Assembly (NCBI GenBank): GCA_021199495.1
Contig: JAJQHY010000039.1
Coordinates: forward strand, 1 to 33,933
Length of the DNA: 33,933 nucleotides
Source of the DNA: Lachnospiraceae bacterium
Lineage (GTDB): Bacteria; Bacillota; Clostridia; Lachnospirales; Lachnospiraceae
Reading direction: 5' to 3'
Part shown: positions 7,697-16,272 of the stretch, one piece after another
Layout: the number at the start of each line of letters is the position of its first letter
How positions within the stretch are numbered: the stretch's first letter is position 1
Program-made: the position numbers and the translations under genes
Notes under the pieces: generated by a model
What the model saw: the letters and a program-made list of their open reading frames with translations, nothing else
Told to the model about the DNA's origin: nothing
Databases searched by the model: none

Positions 7697-9618
7697 GAAA
7701 TCAAACCATCTCTTTCCGGTATTTCTGAACCAGACGCTGTCTGCGGCGCCCTCCTGGTTTCTGACAGGCGCCTCAGGATCTCCTGCGCCACACTTTCCGC
7801 ATCAATTCCAAGCATCGCTTTCAGCTGCGAAATACTGCCGTGTTCAATAAAACGGTCCGGGACACCCACATGGTACACGGGAATGGACACTCCATTCTCC
7901 ATCAGGCAGGCACCTACTGCGGCACCATAGCCGCCGATCAGTACATTGTCCTCCATAGTCACCATGAGATCATGGCAGGCTGCCTGCACCAGAACCGCCC
8001 GCTCATCGATCGGCTTGATAAAACGTCCGTTCACCACCGTAATGTCCAGCCCCTTTTTAAGTAAAAGGCTGCGAACCTCCATCGCTTCCTCCACCATACT
8101 GCCCACCGCGAAAATCACAACGCGGCTGCCCTGGTGTAAAACCTCGCATTTACCCATGATAATGGGCTCTTTGTATTCCTGAAAATCCTGACAGGCTCTG
8201 CCTCTGGGATAGCGGACCGCCACAGGGCCATCCTGCTCGACGGCGAACTTCATCATCATCGCCAGCTCCCAGTCGTTTTTGGGCGCCAGAATGTGCATAT
8301 TCGGGAGAGCGGACAGATAAGAATAATCAAAAACACCCTGGTGGGTCTCTCCGTCACTGCCGACAATTCCGGCTCTGTCCACGGCAAACACCACCGGCAG
8401 ATTCTGAATACAGACATCATGCAGGATCTGGTCATAGGCCCGCTGCAGGAAAGAAGAATAAATCGCCACCACAGGATGATATCCTCCCACGGCCAGTCCC
8501 GCCGCAAAGGTGACCGCGTGCTGTTCTGCGATTCCCACATCAAAAAACCGTTCCGGAAAGCGCTTCTGAAAGCGGATAAGCCCCGTACCGTCGGCCATTG
8601 CTGCCGTGATGGCGACCACCTTCGGGTTCAATTCCCCGAGCTTACACACCGCCCCGGAAAAGACATCCGTGTAGGCAGGGTAAGACTTCTGCTCCAGACT
8701 TTTGCCGGTCGCGATGTCAAACGGCCCCGGTCCATGGAAACGGCTGGGATTTTTCTCCGCAGGCTCATAGCCGCGCCCCTTCTGGGTGAGCACATGGATC
8801 ATCACCGCGCCTTTCGCCTTTCTGGCCTCCTCCATAAAGCGCAGCATCACAGGAATATCATGGCCGTCCACCGGCCCTAAGTAGGTAATGCCCAGCTCCT
8901 CAAACCAGCTGCCCGGCAGAATCATGTGTTTGATGCTGTTTTTGACGCGGCGGATGCCGTCCACCATCTCCTCGCCCTTATCCGGAATCTGCAAAAGCGT
9001 ACTGGTCACCTTGTCCTTGATATTTAAATAGGTATCCCCTGTGCGCACCATATCCAGATATTTATGCAGACCGCCCACATTCTCGGAGATGGACATGTCA
9101 TTATCATTTAAAATAATAATCAGATTGCTCTTCAGTCTGGCAGCATTGTTTAATGCCTCGTAGGCCATGCCGCCGGTCATGGAACCGTCGCCGATCACCG
9201 CCACGATGGTCTCATCACTTCCCCTTAAGTCCCTGGCCTTCGCCAGGCCGACCGCCGCTGAGATCGACGTGGAACTGTGCCCGGTGTCAAAGCAGTCGCA
9301 GTCGCTTTCCTTTCTCTTCGGGAAACCGCTCAGGCCATGAAACTGCCGCAGCGTATCAAACTCTTTGGCGCGGCCGGTCAGAATCTTGTGCGTGTAGCTC
9401 TGATGACCGACATCCCAGATAATCTTATCCTTCGGCAGATCCAGACTCAAATGAAGCGCCATCGTCAGTTCCACCGCTCCCAGATTGGAAGCCAGGTGTC
9501 CGCCGGTTTTACTGACGTGCTCCAGCAAAAACTGTCTGATCTCAGCTGCCATGGACTCATATTCCGAGGGCGGCAGCTTCTTGATATCATTTTCCTTTGT
9601 AATATCTGCTAAAACCAT
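7693..9618 (-). CDS. dxs: 1-deoxy-D-xylulose-5-phosphate synthase
   Basis: A 641-residue thiamine diphosphate enzyme making DXP from pyruvate and glyceraldehyde 3-phosphate, the first step of the MEP isoprenoid pathway. The ThDP motif GDGSMTGG starts at residue 143. The transketolase pyrimidine domain contains GIAEQHAVTFAAG and DRAGIVGSDGETHQG, and a C-terminal transketolase domain follows. About 20 residues after the last conserved helix (RAPQTASGSE and on) form a divergent tail. The start at 9618 has GGGAG seven bases upstream inside the ispA 3' end. It follows ispA by one base, placing precursor synthesis and prenyl chain elongation in one operon. Confidence 0.97.
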   Translation of the reverse strand: MVLADITKENDIKKLPPSEYESMAAEIRQFLLEHVSKTGGHLASNLGAVELTMALHLSLDLPKDKIIWDVGHQSYTHKILTGRAKEFDTLRQFHGLSGFPKRKESDCDCFDTGHSSTSISAAVGLAKARDLRGSDETIVAVIGDGSMTGGMAYEALNNAARLKSNLIIILNDNDMSISENVGGLHKYLDMVRTGDTYLNIKDKVTSTLLQIPDKGEEMVDGIRRVKNSIKHMILPGSWFEELGITYLGPVDGHDIPVMLRFMEEARKAKGAVMIHVLTQKGRGYEPAEKNPSRFHGPGPFDIATGKSLEQKSYPAYTDVFSGAVCKLGELNPKVVAITAAMADGTGLIRFQKRFPERFFDVGIAEQHAVTFAAGLAVGGYHPVVAIYSSFLQRAYDQILHDVCIQNLPVVFAVDRAGIVGSDGETHQGVFDYSYLSALPNMHILAPKNDWELAMMMKFAVEQDGPVAVRYPRGRACQDFQEYKEPIIMGKCEVLHQGSRVVIFAVGSMVEEAMEVRSLLLKKGLDITVVNGRFIKPIDERAVLVQAACHDLMVTMEDNVLIGGYGAAVGACLMENGVSIPVYHVGVPDRFIEHGSISQLKAMLGIDAESVAQEILRRLSETRRAPQTASGSEIPERDGLIS

Positions 9619-9619
9619 G

Positions 9620-10516
9620 CTATTTCTCCCGGTGAATGAGCCATGTAATCAGCTCATACAGGAAGCTTCCTTCCGTAAGCTGCATCAGACCGATTGCCTC
9701 GCGGCTGAAGTGGTCCACATCTTCTGCGGATTTTTCAAGGCCGTAAATGCTGACATAGGTCTGCTTGTGATTGCGTTCATCACTGCCGATCGGCTTGCCC
9801 AGTACCTCCTGCGAACCGGTCACATCCAGAATATCATCCTGAATCTGGAACGCGATGCCGATATCCGACGCTGCCTGCTCAAAGGCCGCAATTCTCTCCT
9901 CGTCAGCCCCGGCCAGAACCCCTCCGATCATCATTGCCGCCTCGATCAGCGCAGCGGTTTTATGCTCATGGATAAACATAAGCTTTTCACCGTCAATTTT
10001 CTCCTGTTTATTTTCCGATTCCACGTCACAGACCTGACCGCCGATCATACCATAGACGCCAGCCTTATGTGCCAGAATCTGAAGTGCCCTGACAATGCGG
10101 GGATACTCGTTCGCGTCAGCGGCATCAAAGGCGCGCAGAGCTGTCTCAAACGCGTAATTCAACAGGCCGTCGCCCGCAAGGATCGCCATATCCTCCCCAT
10201 ATACGACATGGGTGGTCCTGCGCCCCCGGCGGTATTCGTCATTGTCCATGGCCGGCAGATCGTCATGAACCAGCGAATACGTGTGTATCATCTCCAGCGC
10301 CGCCATAAACGGCTTTAAAATCTCCTCATTCTCCCCGCCGCAGTGAACAAAGACCTCCTGCATCAGCATGGGACGCAGGCGCTTTCCTCCCGCCAGAATG
10401 CTGTAATTCATGGCCTGCAGCACTGTTCTCTGAAAGCCCTCCTCTTTGGGGAGATAAAGCCGGATCATCTCTTCTATATTCTCTGCCCTCTTTGTCAGTT
10501 CCTCATTAAAACTCAT
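9620..10516 (-). CDS. ispA: Short-chain polyprenyl (farnesyl/geranylgeranyl) diphosphate synthase
   Basis: A 298-residue trans-prenyltransferase condensing IPP onto allylic diphosphates. It has GGKRLRP (43-49), the first aspartate-rich motif DDLPAMD (85-91) and the second, DDILD (about 225-229). The four-residue insertion in the first motif is typical of bacterial farnesyl diphosphate synthases. It overlaps the end of xseB by 11 bases, with a GGAGAAA binding site inside xseB. The neighbouring dxs supports an isoprenoid role (quinone, undecaprenyl or carotenoid precursors). Chain length is inferred from family resemblance. Confidence 0.94.
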   Translation of the reverse strand: MSFNEELTKRAENIEEMIRLYLPKEEGFQRTVLQAMNYSILAGGKRLRPMLMQEVFVHCGGENEEILKPFMAALEMIHTYSLVHDDLPAMDNDEYRRGRRTTHVVYGEDMAILAGDGLLNYAFETALRAFDAADANEYPRIVRALQILAHKAGVYGMIGGQVCDVESENKQEKIDGEKLMFIHEHKTAALIEAAMMIGGVLAGADEERIAAFEQAASDIGIAFQIQDDILDVTGSQEVLGKPIGSDERNHKQTYVSIYGLEKSAEDVDHFSREAIGLMQLTEGSFLYELITWLIHREK

Positions 10517-10802
10517 CCATTTCTCCGTCCCGGCTCAGCACGAGCACCTTTTTTTCCACCTCATCCAGCGCAGCATTGCAGAACTGTATGAGTTTCATGC
10601 CCTCCGCATAGGACTGAAAAGAAGCCTCAAGTGTCTGATCCGGTTTTCCCAGTTCCTGTATCAGCTCGTCCAGACGCACAAAAGCTTCCTCCACGGACAA
10701 TTGGCCATCCTCTGCCGTTTCCGGTGACAGCTTCACTGTCTCCTTTACAGTGCTTTCGTCCGCCTTTTTCTCAACTGTCTGATCCAAATCTTTCTCCGAC
10801 AT
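10506..10802 (-). CDS. xseB: Exodeoxyribonuclease VII small subunit
   Basis: The 98-residue partner of XseA in the single-strand-specific exonuclease VII complex. The conserved helical region begins near residue 42 with VEEAFVRLDELIQEL and continues through LIQFCNAALDEVE. The first 40 residues are a lysine/glutamate-rich extension not needed by typical 60-80-residue family members. The ATG at 10802 is chosen for AAAGGAG seven bases upstream; an upstream start at 10832 lacks one. The gene overlaps xseA by 32 bases and ispA by 11, so its expression is strongly coupled to its neighbours. Confidence 0.92.
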   Translation of the reverse strand: MSEKDLDQTVEKKADESTVKETVKLSPETAEDGQLSVEEAFVRLDELIQELGKPDQTLEASFQSYAEGMKLIQFCNAALDEVEKKVLVLSRDGEMDEF

Positions 10803-12066
10803 CCTCAAGCTCCTTTCCCAGCACTTTCGCATTCACTCTGCCGTCCTGAAACTGCAGGCTGATCGTTTGCCCGGTTTTCACCCTTGCGGCATAACGGACA
10901 GCGTGTCCCTCTTCATCCGTCACGTAGCAAAGCCCCTGTCTCAGCTTATCCAGTGGAGACAATCCTTTGAGCGCCGCCACCTGGACGTCCAGGCGGTTTC
11001 TGTAACGGATCATCTTATGCTCCATCAGATCAGCAAGCTGCTCAGACTGCGCATCAAGGCGTCTGCGATTATCTCTGAGATCTTCCTCCATCCGTGCATC
11101 CAGCTGTTCTCTCACATAATCCAGCCGTGTTCTCTGCTCTCTGAGCTTCGCGCCGGGATGCCGTGCCTTCAGCACCTGATTCCTGTACTCCGCCGCTGCC
11201 CGGTAACGATGGATGGTGTCCCGCATCCGTCCCGTCAGCTGCGCCTCAGCGCTCTCCAGACTCGCCAGATATGTCCCGGCATCATACACCGCGAGCTCTG
11301 CCGCGGCTGACGGCGTCGGTGCCCTTAAATCCGATACAAAATCAATAATGGTCGTATCCGTCTCATGCCCCACCGCTGAAATCACAGGGACCGAACAGTG
11401 AAAAACCGCTTCCGCCACGATTCGTTCATTGAAGGCCCACAGATCCTCTATGGAGCCGCCTCCTCTGCCGACGATCATGGCATCCACGCCCTTTTCCTCC
11501 AACGCATGAATGCCGTTTACAATGCTGAAGGCAGCGCCTTCTCCCTGGACCTGCGCCGGATACAAAATAATCTGCACAAAAGGATTGCGCCTTTGCGTAA
11601 TCTGGATGATGTCCCGCACAGCCGCACCCGTGGGAGCCGTCACCACACCCAGCGTTCTGATAAAACAAGGAATGGGCTGTTTGTAACAAGAATCAAACAT
11701 GCCCATCTCTTCGAGTTCTTTTTTGAGGGCTTCATACTGTTCGTACAGCCTGCCGCTGCCGGCCTGACGGATACGCCTGGCATAGAGCTGATACGTGCCG
11801 TCCCGCTCATATACCTCAACGCTTCCTGAGACAATTACCTGCTGCCCCTGCGAAAGCGTAAAATCCAGTCCCTTCCTGTATCCGGCAAACATCACGCAGC
11901 TTAAAGCCGCCCCTTTTTCCTTCAACGTAAAATAAATATGTCCAGAGGAATGATATTTACAGCTGCCGACCTCTCCCTGTACAGACAGTCCCTGCAGCAG
12001 GAAATCCTGCGTGAACATATTTTTGATATAGTTATTGACCTGTGAAACGGAATACACATTGGCCAT
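10771..12066 (-). CDS. xseA: Exodeoxyribonuclease VII large subunit
   Basis: A 431-residue catalytic subunit of exonuclease VII. An N-terminal OB-fold (about 1-100, containing SCKYHSSGHIYFTLKE) precedes the catalytic domain with GVVTAPTGAAVRDI, VGRGGGSIEDLWAFNE and SAVGHETD. A long charged helical region (about 270-370) follows, which in homologues forms the arm that binds XseB. The start at 12066 has TAGGA six bases upstream, overlapping the nusB stop codon. The gene sits between nusB and xseB as in many Bacillota. Bacillus has folD in this gap; here folD is next to fhs at 29287. Confidence 0.97.
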   Translation of the reverse strand: MANVYSVSQVNNYIKNMFTQDFLLQGLSVQGEVGSCKYHSSGHIYFTLKEKGAALSCVMFAGYRKGLDFTLSQGQQVIVSGSVEVYERDGTYQLYARRIRQAGSGRLYEQYEALKKELEEMGMFDSCYKQPIPCFIRTLGVVTAPTGAAVRDIIQITQRRNPFVQIILYPAQVQGEGAAFSIVNGIHALEEKGVDAMIVGRGGGSIEDLWAFNERIVAEAVFHCSVPVISAVGHETDTTIIDFVSDLRAPTPSAAAELAVYDAGTYLASLESAEAQLTGRMRDTIHRYRAAAEYRNQVLKARHPGAKLREQRTRLDYVREQLDARMEEDLRDNRRRLDAQSEQLADLMEHKMIRYRNRLDVQVAALKGLSPLDKLRQGLCYVTDEEGHAVRYAARVKTGQTISLQFQDGRVNAKVLGKELEDVGERFGSDS

Positions 12067-12074
12067 AGCAGATC

Positions 12075-12479
12075 CTATTCCCGGACGAACTTGGCAAGCA
12101 CACCATTGACAAAGCTGCCCGCATTCTCCTGTCCGTATTTTTTGGCCAGCTCCACCGCTTCGTTGATGGCCGCGCCTGCGGGAACTGTGTCATCCTTCAA
12201 AATTTCATACACTGCCAGCCGCAGAATGGTAAGCTCCACTTTACCCATACGCTTTTTGTTCCACCCCTCGGCTTTCTCCACCAACAGGGCATCAATTTCA
12301 GGCAGCATGCCTGCAATATTTTCATATTTTTCTGAAATATATGCCTCGTCACTTTCACTCAGATGCTCATCGTCGCAGAGCAGAAACAGCTGCTTCTGCT
12401 CCTCCATGTCCTCCGGGGCATTAAATTCAACGCGGAAAAGCAGCTTGAATATCTCTTCGCGTAACTCTGATCTGGTCAT
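12075..12479 (-). CDS. nusB: Transcription antitermination factor NusB
   Basis: A 134-residue all-helical protein that binds boxA RNA with NusE (S10) and supports rRNA antitermination. The family core is clear at the C-terminus: LTILRLAVYEIL, then VPAGAAINEAVELAKKYGQENAGSFVNGVLAK. The ATG at 12479 follows GAGGGAGAG at about six bases. It lies 35 bases after asp23 and 8 before xseA, in the conserved yqhY-nusB-xseA order. Length is normal for the family. Confidence 0.96.
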   Translation of the reverse strand: MTRSELREEIFKLLFRVEFNAPEDMEEQKQLFLLCDDEHLSESDEAYISEKYENIAGMLPEIDALLVEKAEGWNKKRMGKVELTILRLAVYEILKDDTVPAGAAINEAVELAKKYGQENAGSFVNGVLAKFVRE

Positions 12480-12514
12480 TTGTTTCTCTCCCTCATATCA
12501 CAGAGTAATTTTGC

Positions 12515-12886
12515 TTATGGTCGCATACTCAGACCGGCAATCCGCAGATTCACGCTGCCGACCTTCATCCCTGTCATATTCTCAATCATGCTCTTCACCT
12601 TCGACTGTACCTTCTGGCAGATGGAGGGCACATTATATCCATAGAGGATGGAAATATTCAGATCAACATCCACAACGCCATGGTGAATATCAATGGAAAC
12701 ACCCTTCGGTGCTTTTCCGGAGCCTTTTATCTTTCTGGCCTCCTGGCTGCCGTCATAAATGCCAAGCACACCGTCGATGTCTCTGGTCGCCGCCAGACAG
12801 GCAATGCTGGCTACCACATCCTCCTGCAGGTAGACAGAACCGGCCTTTTCATCCTCTCTCAGCGCATACGCGTTTTTATTTTCCAT
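12515..12886 (-). CDS. Asp23/Gls24 family envelope stress response protein (YqhY-like)
   Basis: A 123-residue DUF322 protein. Recognisable segments are VYLQEDVVASIACLAA at the start, then GVSIDIHHGVVDVDLNISILYGYNVP and the C-terminal MTGMKVGSVNLRIAGL. There is no transmembrane segment. The gene is the probable first member of the long operon that continues to recN. AGGAGG lies six bases before the ATG, one of the strongest ribosome binding sites in the window, and a sigma-A-type promoter is upstream. YqhY in Bacillus occupies the same place before nusB and has been tied to lipid and envelope homeostasis; the molecular function is not established. Confidence 0.92.
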   Translation of the reverse strand: MENKNAYALREDEKAGSVYLQEDVVASIACLAATRDIDGVLGIYDGSQEARKIKGSGKAPKGVSIDIHHGVVDVDLNISILYGYNVPSICQKVQSKVKSMIENMTGMKVGSVNLRIAGLSMRP

Positions 12887-12939
12887 AGATTGCCTCCTGT
12901 ATCACTTAAAAATAATAACTGCAAAAAACGCTCCCCAAT

Positions 12940-12995
12940 ATCCCTTGTATCATATCAAAAATCATGAAAATAAGCAAGGTCAAAACACAAGGGAT
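12940..12995. repeat. 9-bp inverted repeat flanking the asp23 promoter
   Basis: ATCCCTTGT (12940-12948) and ACAAGGGAT (12987-12995) are perfect inverted copies on either side of the -10/-35 elements, 38 bases apart. One arm abuts the stop codon of the upstream gene. They could be paired operator half-sites or a weak stem on read-through RNA. No poly-U follows, so a terminator is unlikely. Confidence 0.4.
12949..12977 (-). promoter_or_regulatory. Putative sigma-A promoter of the asp23-nusB-xseAB-ispA-dxs-tlyA-nadK-argR-recN operon
   Basis: The -35 is TTGCTT (12977-12972), the spacer 17 bases, and the -10 TATGAT (12954-12949). The predicted start near 12942 gives a leader of about 55 bases before asp23. 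The promoter core is flanked by a perfect 9-bp inverted repeat, ACAAGGGAT/ATCCCTTGT (see the next feature). It is the only recognisable promoter before the ten tightly packed genes. Confidence 0.6.
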
Positions 12996-14675
12996 TCACA
13001 ACCTTATCTGATCGCTCTTTTTATCCTCCAGCAGTTTCAGACATAATTCTTCGGCGGCGTTTGTGACTTCTTTGGGGTATCCCATGAGCCTCAGCAGGCG
13101 AATCGCGTTGCGGCTTTCACTTCTGCCGGGCTTGAGCTGATAGGGAAAACGCACATCCCCATCGGTAAAGCTTTCCGAGAAATGATAATGCGCAAACTCC
13201 GTGCGCAGGATGTCCACTAACTCCAGATCATGCGTGGCCGCAAAGCATAGACAGTTCTGTTCAGACAGCCAGCGAAGAATCTGACTGGAGGCAGAGATCC
13301 GTTCCGGGGTATTGGTGCCGCGCAGCACCTCATCCAATACACATAAAACCGGCCTGCCTGGCAATTGCACACTGTCCAGAATCCGCTTCATGGTTTTGAT
13401 TTCCACCATATAATAGCTGTCCCCGCTGATCACGTCATCTTTTAAGGACAGGGACGAATAAATCCTGTAAAGCGGCGCGGTATAGGAATCGCACAGGCAG
13501 GTATGAATCGTCTGGGCGAAGACCGCGTTGACCGCCACCGTGCGCAGAAAAGTCGATTTACCGGATGCATTGGAGCCGGTTAAAAGCACCGGTTTCTCCC
13601 CGGTAATGCTGTTGCCAACCGGTTCCTTAATCAGAGGATATCTGCCGTTTGTCATGGAAAAGACATCCCCGACCGCTGGCACGCACCAGTCCTGTCTGGT
13701 ATGCCTGTACGCGCAGATCGAAGCGGAGGCATCCAGACGGCCTACTCCCTCGGCCAGCTTCCAGAGCTCGTCCTGGTTTCCATACGCGTACCGAAGCATT
13801 CGATAAAACTGAATGATGTCCGCGTGTGTACACATGCGCACATAGTCCATAATACCGTCGACCGGCGTCCCGCCGCCGAGTGAGCCATCCTTGAGCCAGG
13901 AAGAACCGCGCAGCATGGGCTTCAGCTTTTTTTCTGCCTGGAAAAGCCTGTCCACTTCTTCCCAAACGTCCGGCTCTGCGCTTTTCAGCTTTCCAAGCCT
14001 GTCCACAAAAGCGATCAGCTTCGCAAAATAGGCAAAAGAAGAAAGAAAGGGCTGAATTTCCGCTTTTTTACGAAAATACAATAAAATCTGCACAATCATG
14101 ACGCAGAGCAGAAGAAGGAACCCCTGCCCCGATACGGCTGTCAGAATGATGGCCGGAATATACAGCAAATTGATAAATACGTCCCGACGCACCTGAAAAT
14201 TCCGCAGAAGATCCAGATTCTCAATGCAGTCGGCCACAGACGAGCCGCCGCTGTAACCTAACTGCCAGAGATTTGTCTGCAGAAAAACCCTGTCATCAGG
14301 ATGCTTCTCCCAATACTGCACCAGAGATTCGAAATGCAAAAGCTCCTCCTCACTCTGGTCCGCGTGATGGAGGAGATAATACAGATATTCCTCCCCCGCC
14401 GCCGAATAGGTATGATTGACCGTCTCAAAAATCCGGTCCATATGCAGATCATTCCAGGTCGTCTCATCCAGAAGCGCCGGTCCCTGAAAATGCCTCCAGA
14501 GGCCGGACACCCATTTTCTGCGCGTCTCATCCAGCTCTCTTAACGGCCTGACGCCATGATTTCGGCGGACTGTATCCTGAAAAGCGCGGATCTGACTGCG
14601 GTTCCTTTGCCAGATAATCATGCAGACCGCGAAATACGCGATGATGATAAAGATGATAAAACCCTGTACTCCCAT
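12996..14675 (-). CDS. Membrane-anchored MutS-family ATPase
   Basis: A 559-residue protein with a MutS-type ATPase domain but no mismatch-recognition domain. One hydrophobic helix lies at about 4-22 and a hydrophobic pair at about 165-205. The ATPase domain has Walker A GSNASGKST (about 368-376), Walker B VLDEVLRGTN and the ATHDLELV switch. The start at 14675 is chosen because AGAGGA lies five bases upstream; nine extra codons from 14702 would overlap spoIVA. Similar membrane MutS-like proteins are common in Bacillota and have no settled role. It follows spoIVA by 11 bases, so it may be expressed in the mother cell, but that is inference. A classical mismatch repair role is unlikely. Confidence 0.85.
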   Translation of the reverse strand: MGVQGFIIFIIIAYFAVCMIIWQRNRSQIRAFQDTVRRNHGVRPLRELDETRRKWVSGLWRHFQGPALLDETTWNDLHMDRIFETVNHTYSAAGEEYLYYLLHHADQSEEELLHFESLVQYWEKHPDDRVFLQTNLWQLGYSGGSSVADCIENLDLLRNFQVRRDVFINLLYIPAIILTAVSGQGFLLLLCVMIVQILLYFRKKAEIQPFLSSFAYFAKLIAFVDRLGKLKSAEPDVWEEVDRLFQAEKKLKPMLRGSSWLKDGSLGGGTPVDGIMDYVRMCTHADIIQFYRMLRYAYGNQDELWKLAEGVGRLDASASICAYRHTRQDWCVPAVGDVFSMTNGRYPLIKEPVGNSITGEKPVLLTGSNASGKSTFLRTVAVNAVFAQTIHTCLCDSYTAPLYRIYSSLSLKDDVISGDSYYMVEIKTMKRILDSVQLPGRPVLCVLDEVLRGTNTPERISASSQILRWLSEQNCLCFAATHDLELVDILRTEFAHYHFSESFTDGDVRFPYQLKPGRSESRNAIRLLRLMGYPKEVTNAAEELCLKLLEDKKSDQIRL

Positions 14676-14686
14676 TTGTGTCCTCT

Positions 14687-16168
14687 TTATATGATAATAC
14701 ACACCATGCCGCCGTTCATATCGTTGACGATTTTCTGCATGGACTCCTGTAACTTGACCTGACTTTCTTCCTCAATATGGCTGATCTTCGTCTGAATACC
14801 TTCCTGCACCAGCTGCTCCACAGTCTTGCCGAAAATATTGGTATCCCAGATACTCTCGCCCCTTGAATCAGCTGCTTTGATGTAGGTGACCAGATCCTCC
14901 GCCTGCTCCTTCGTCCCCACAATAGGCGCGATCTCGGTCTCAATGCCGGCCCGGATCAAGTGGATACTGGGGCTTTTTGCTCTGATTTTGACACCGAATT
15001 TGCTTCCGTGTTTAATGAGCTCAGGGTCATCCAGGGTGATCTCCTCCTGGGAAGGCATCACCACGCCATAGCCCACATGACGCACCTGCTCCATCGCCTG
15101 CAGCACCTTGCCGTATTCTCTGCGCATGCCGGAAAAATCCTGCAGCATTTCCATCAGCTGATACTCATTGCGGACCGGTTCGCCCACATATTCACTGAGC
15201 ATGTCATAATAATACGCTTCCTTCACCGTAAACGCAATCCCGACTTTTCCCTCCGCCAGGCTGATTGTCTTTAAAGAAATATCTGCCAGATATTCACAGT
15301 CGCTTTGAAGAGAAGCTTCCCGCATACTGCGGATTGTATTTTTATTTTCCACAATCGCAAGCGCCGTCTCAAGAAGAGAAGCCTTCACAGGGTGACTTAA
15401 GGGCAGCATTTCCACCCACTTGGGAATATCAAATTCCACCGCCATCAGTGGAAATTCCCACAACAGTGTCTCCAGAATCCGATAAATATCCTCTTCTTTT
15501 AACTGCTCGCAGTTGACCGGCAGGACCCTGACCTTAAATTTTTCCTCCAGCTGCACGGCCAGTATTTTGGTTTCCTCACTGTAGGGCTTTGCCGAATTTA
15601 ATAAAATCAGGTACGGCTTCCCCTCCTTAGACAGGACGCTGACAGCCTTTTCCTCGGCCTGCGCATAGGCTTCCCTTGGCAGTTCCGAAAAGCTGCCGTC
15701 GGTGGTGATCAAAAGCCCCACCGTAGCATGGTCCTCAATCACCTTGGTCGTGCCGATCTGTGCCGCCTTCGTAAAGGGAATCTCCTCCGCGTACCAGGGC
15801 GTATGTACCATCCGCTCCTGGCCTTCCTCCATATGCCCCGCAGCACCCTCGACCATGTAGCCCACGCAGTCAATGAGACGCACCTTCACCGGGACGTCTC
15901 CATCCAGTAAAATGTCGGCGGCCTCCTTGGGAATAAACTTGGGCTCCGTGGTTGTGATGGTTCTGCCGCCGCTTGACTGCGGAAGTTCATCGTTAAGCCG
16001 CGCCGCTTCGTTGGGGTCCGTCAGATTCGGCAGAATACACAGATCCGCAAAACGCTTGATAAAGGTACTCTTCCCCGTACGCACCGGCCCCACCACCCCG
16101 ATGTAGAGCTGTCCGTTGGTGCGCTCCTTCATATCCTGATACATATTATATGTCTGAGCCATTTTCAC
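14687..16168 (-). CDS. spoIVA: Stage IV sporulation protein A (spore coat morphogenetic ATPase)
   Basis: A roughly 493-residue cytoskeletal ATPase that polymerises on the forespore outer membrane in the mother cell and is the basement layer for the coat. It has Walker A GPVRTGKST (about 27-35), the family segment TITTTEPKFIP, and LIDCVGYMV. The C-terminus ends GGMVCIII, close to the GGLIAIIL end of Bacillus SpoIVA. The GTG at 16168 is preferred because GGAGG lies eight bases upstream; the in-frame ATG two codons later (16162) is 14 bases from it. Upstream in-frame residues look like non-coding sequence. The gene is intact, in contrast to spoIVB, which indicates a spore-forming lineage. A sigma-E-like promoter precedes it. 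Confidence 0.95.
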   Translation of the reverse strand: MKMAQTYNMYQDMKERTNGQLYIGVVGPVRTGKSTFIKRFADLCILPNLTDPNEAARLNDELPQSSGGRTITTTEPKFIPKEAADILLDGDVPVKVRLIDCVGYMVEGAAGHMEEGQERMVHTPWYAEEIPFTKAAQIGTTKVIEDHATVGLLITTDGSFSELPREAYAQAEEKAVSVLSKEGKPYLILLNSAKPYSEETKILAVQLEEKFKVRVLPVNCEQLKEEDIYRILETLLWEFPLMAVEFDIPKWVEMLPLSHPVKASLLETALAIVENKNTIRSMREASLQSDCEYLADISLKTISLAEGKVGIAFTVKEAYYYDMLSEYVGEPVRNEYQLMEMLQDFSGMRREYGKVLQAMEQVRHVGYGVVMPSQEEITLDDPELIKHGSKFGVKIRAKSPSIHLIRAGIETEIAPIVGTKEQAEDLVTYIKAADSRGESIWDTNIFGKTVEQLVQEGIQTKISHIEEESQVKLQESMQKIVNDMNGGMVCIII

Positions 16169-16198
16169 TGTTTCATCCTCCGGTCTGATACTGATATA

Positions 16199-16228
16199 TG
16201 TATATGCCGAAAAACGAAAAAAATACCC
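16199..16228 (-). promoter_or_regulatory. Putative sigma-E promoter of spoIVA
   Basis: GGGTATT (16228-16222) is separated by 15 bases from CATATACA (16206-16199). This resembles the Bacillus sigma-E pattern (-35 KMATATT, -10 CATACAMT), and spoIVA is a known early mother-cell sigma-E gene. It lies in the 104-base gap upstream of spoIVA. The match is partial. Confidence 0.4.
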
Positions 16229-16272
16229 GTCAGACGTTTTTGTTTTGGAATGCTGTGAACTGCACCTGACAG

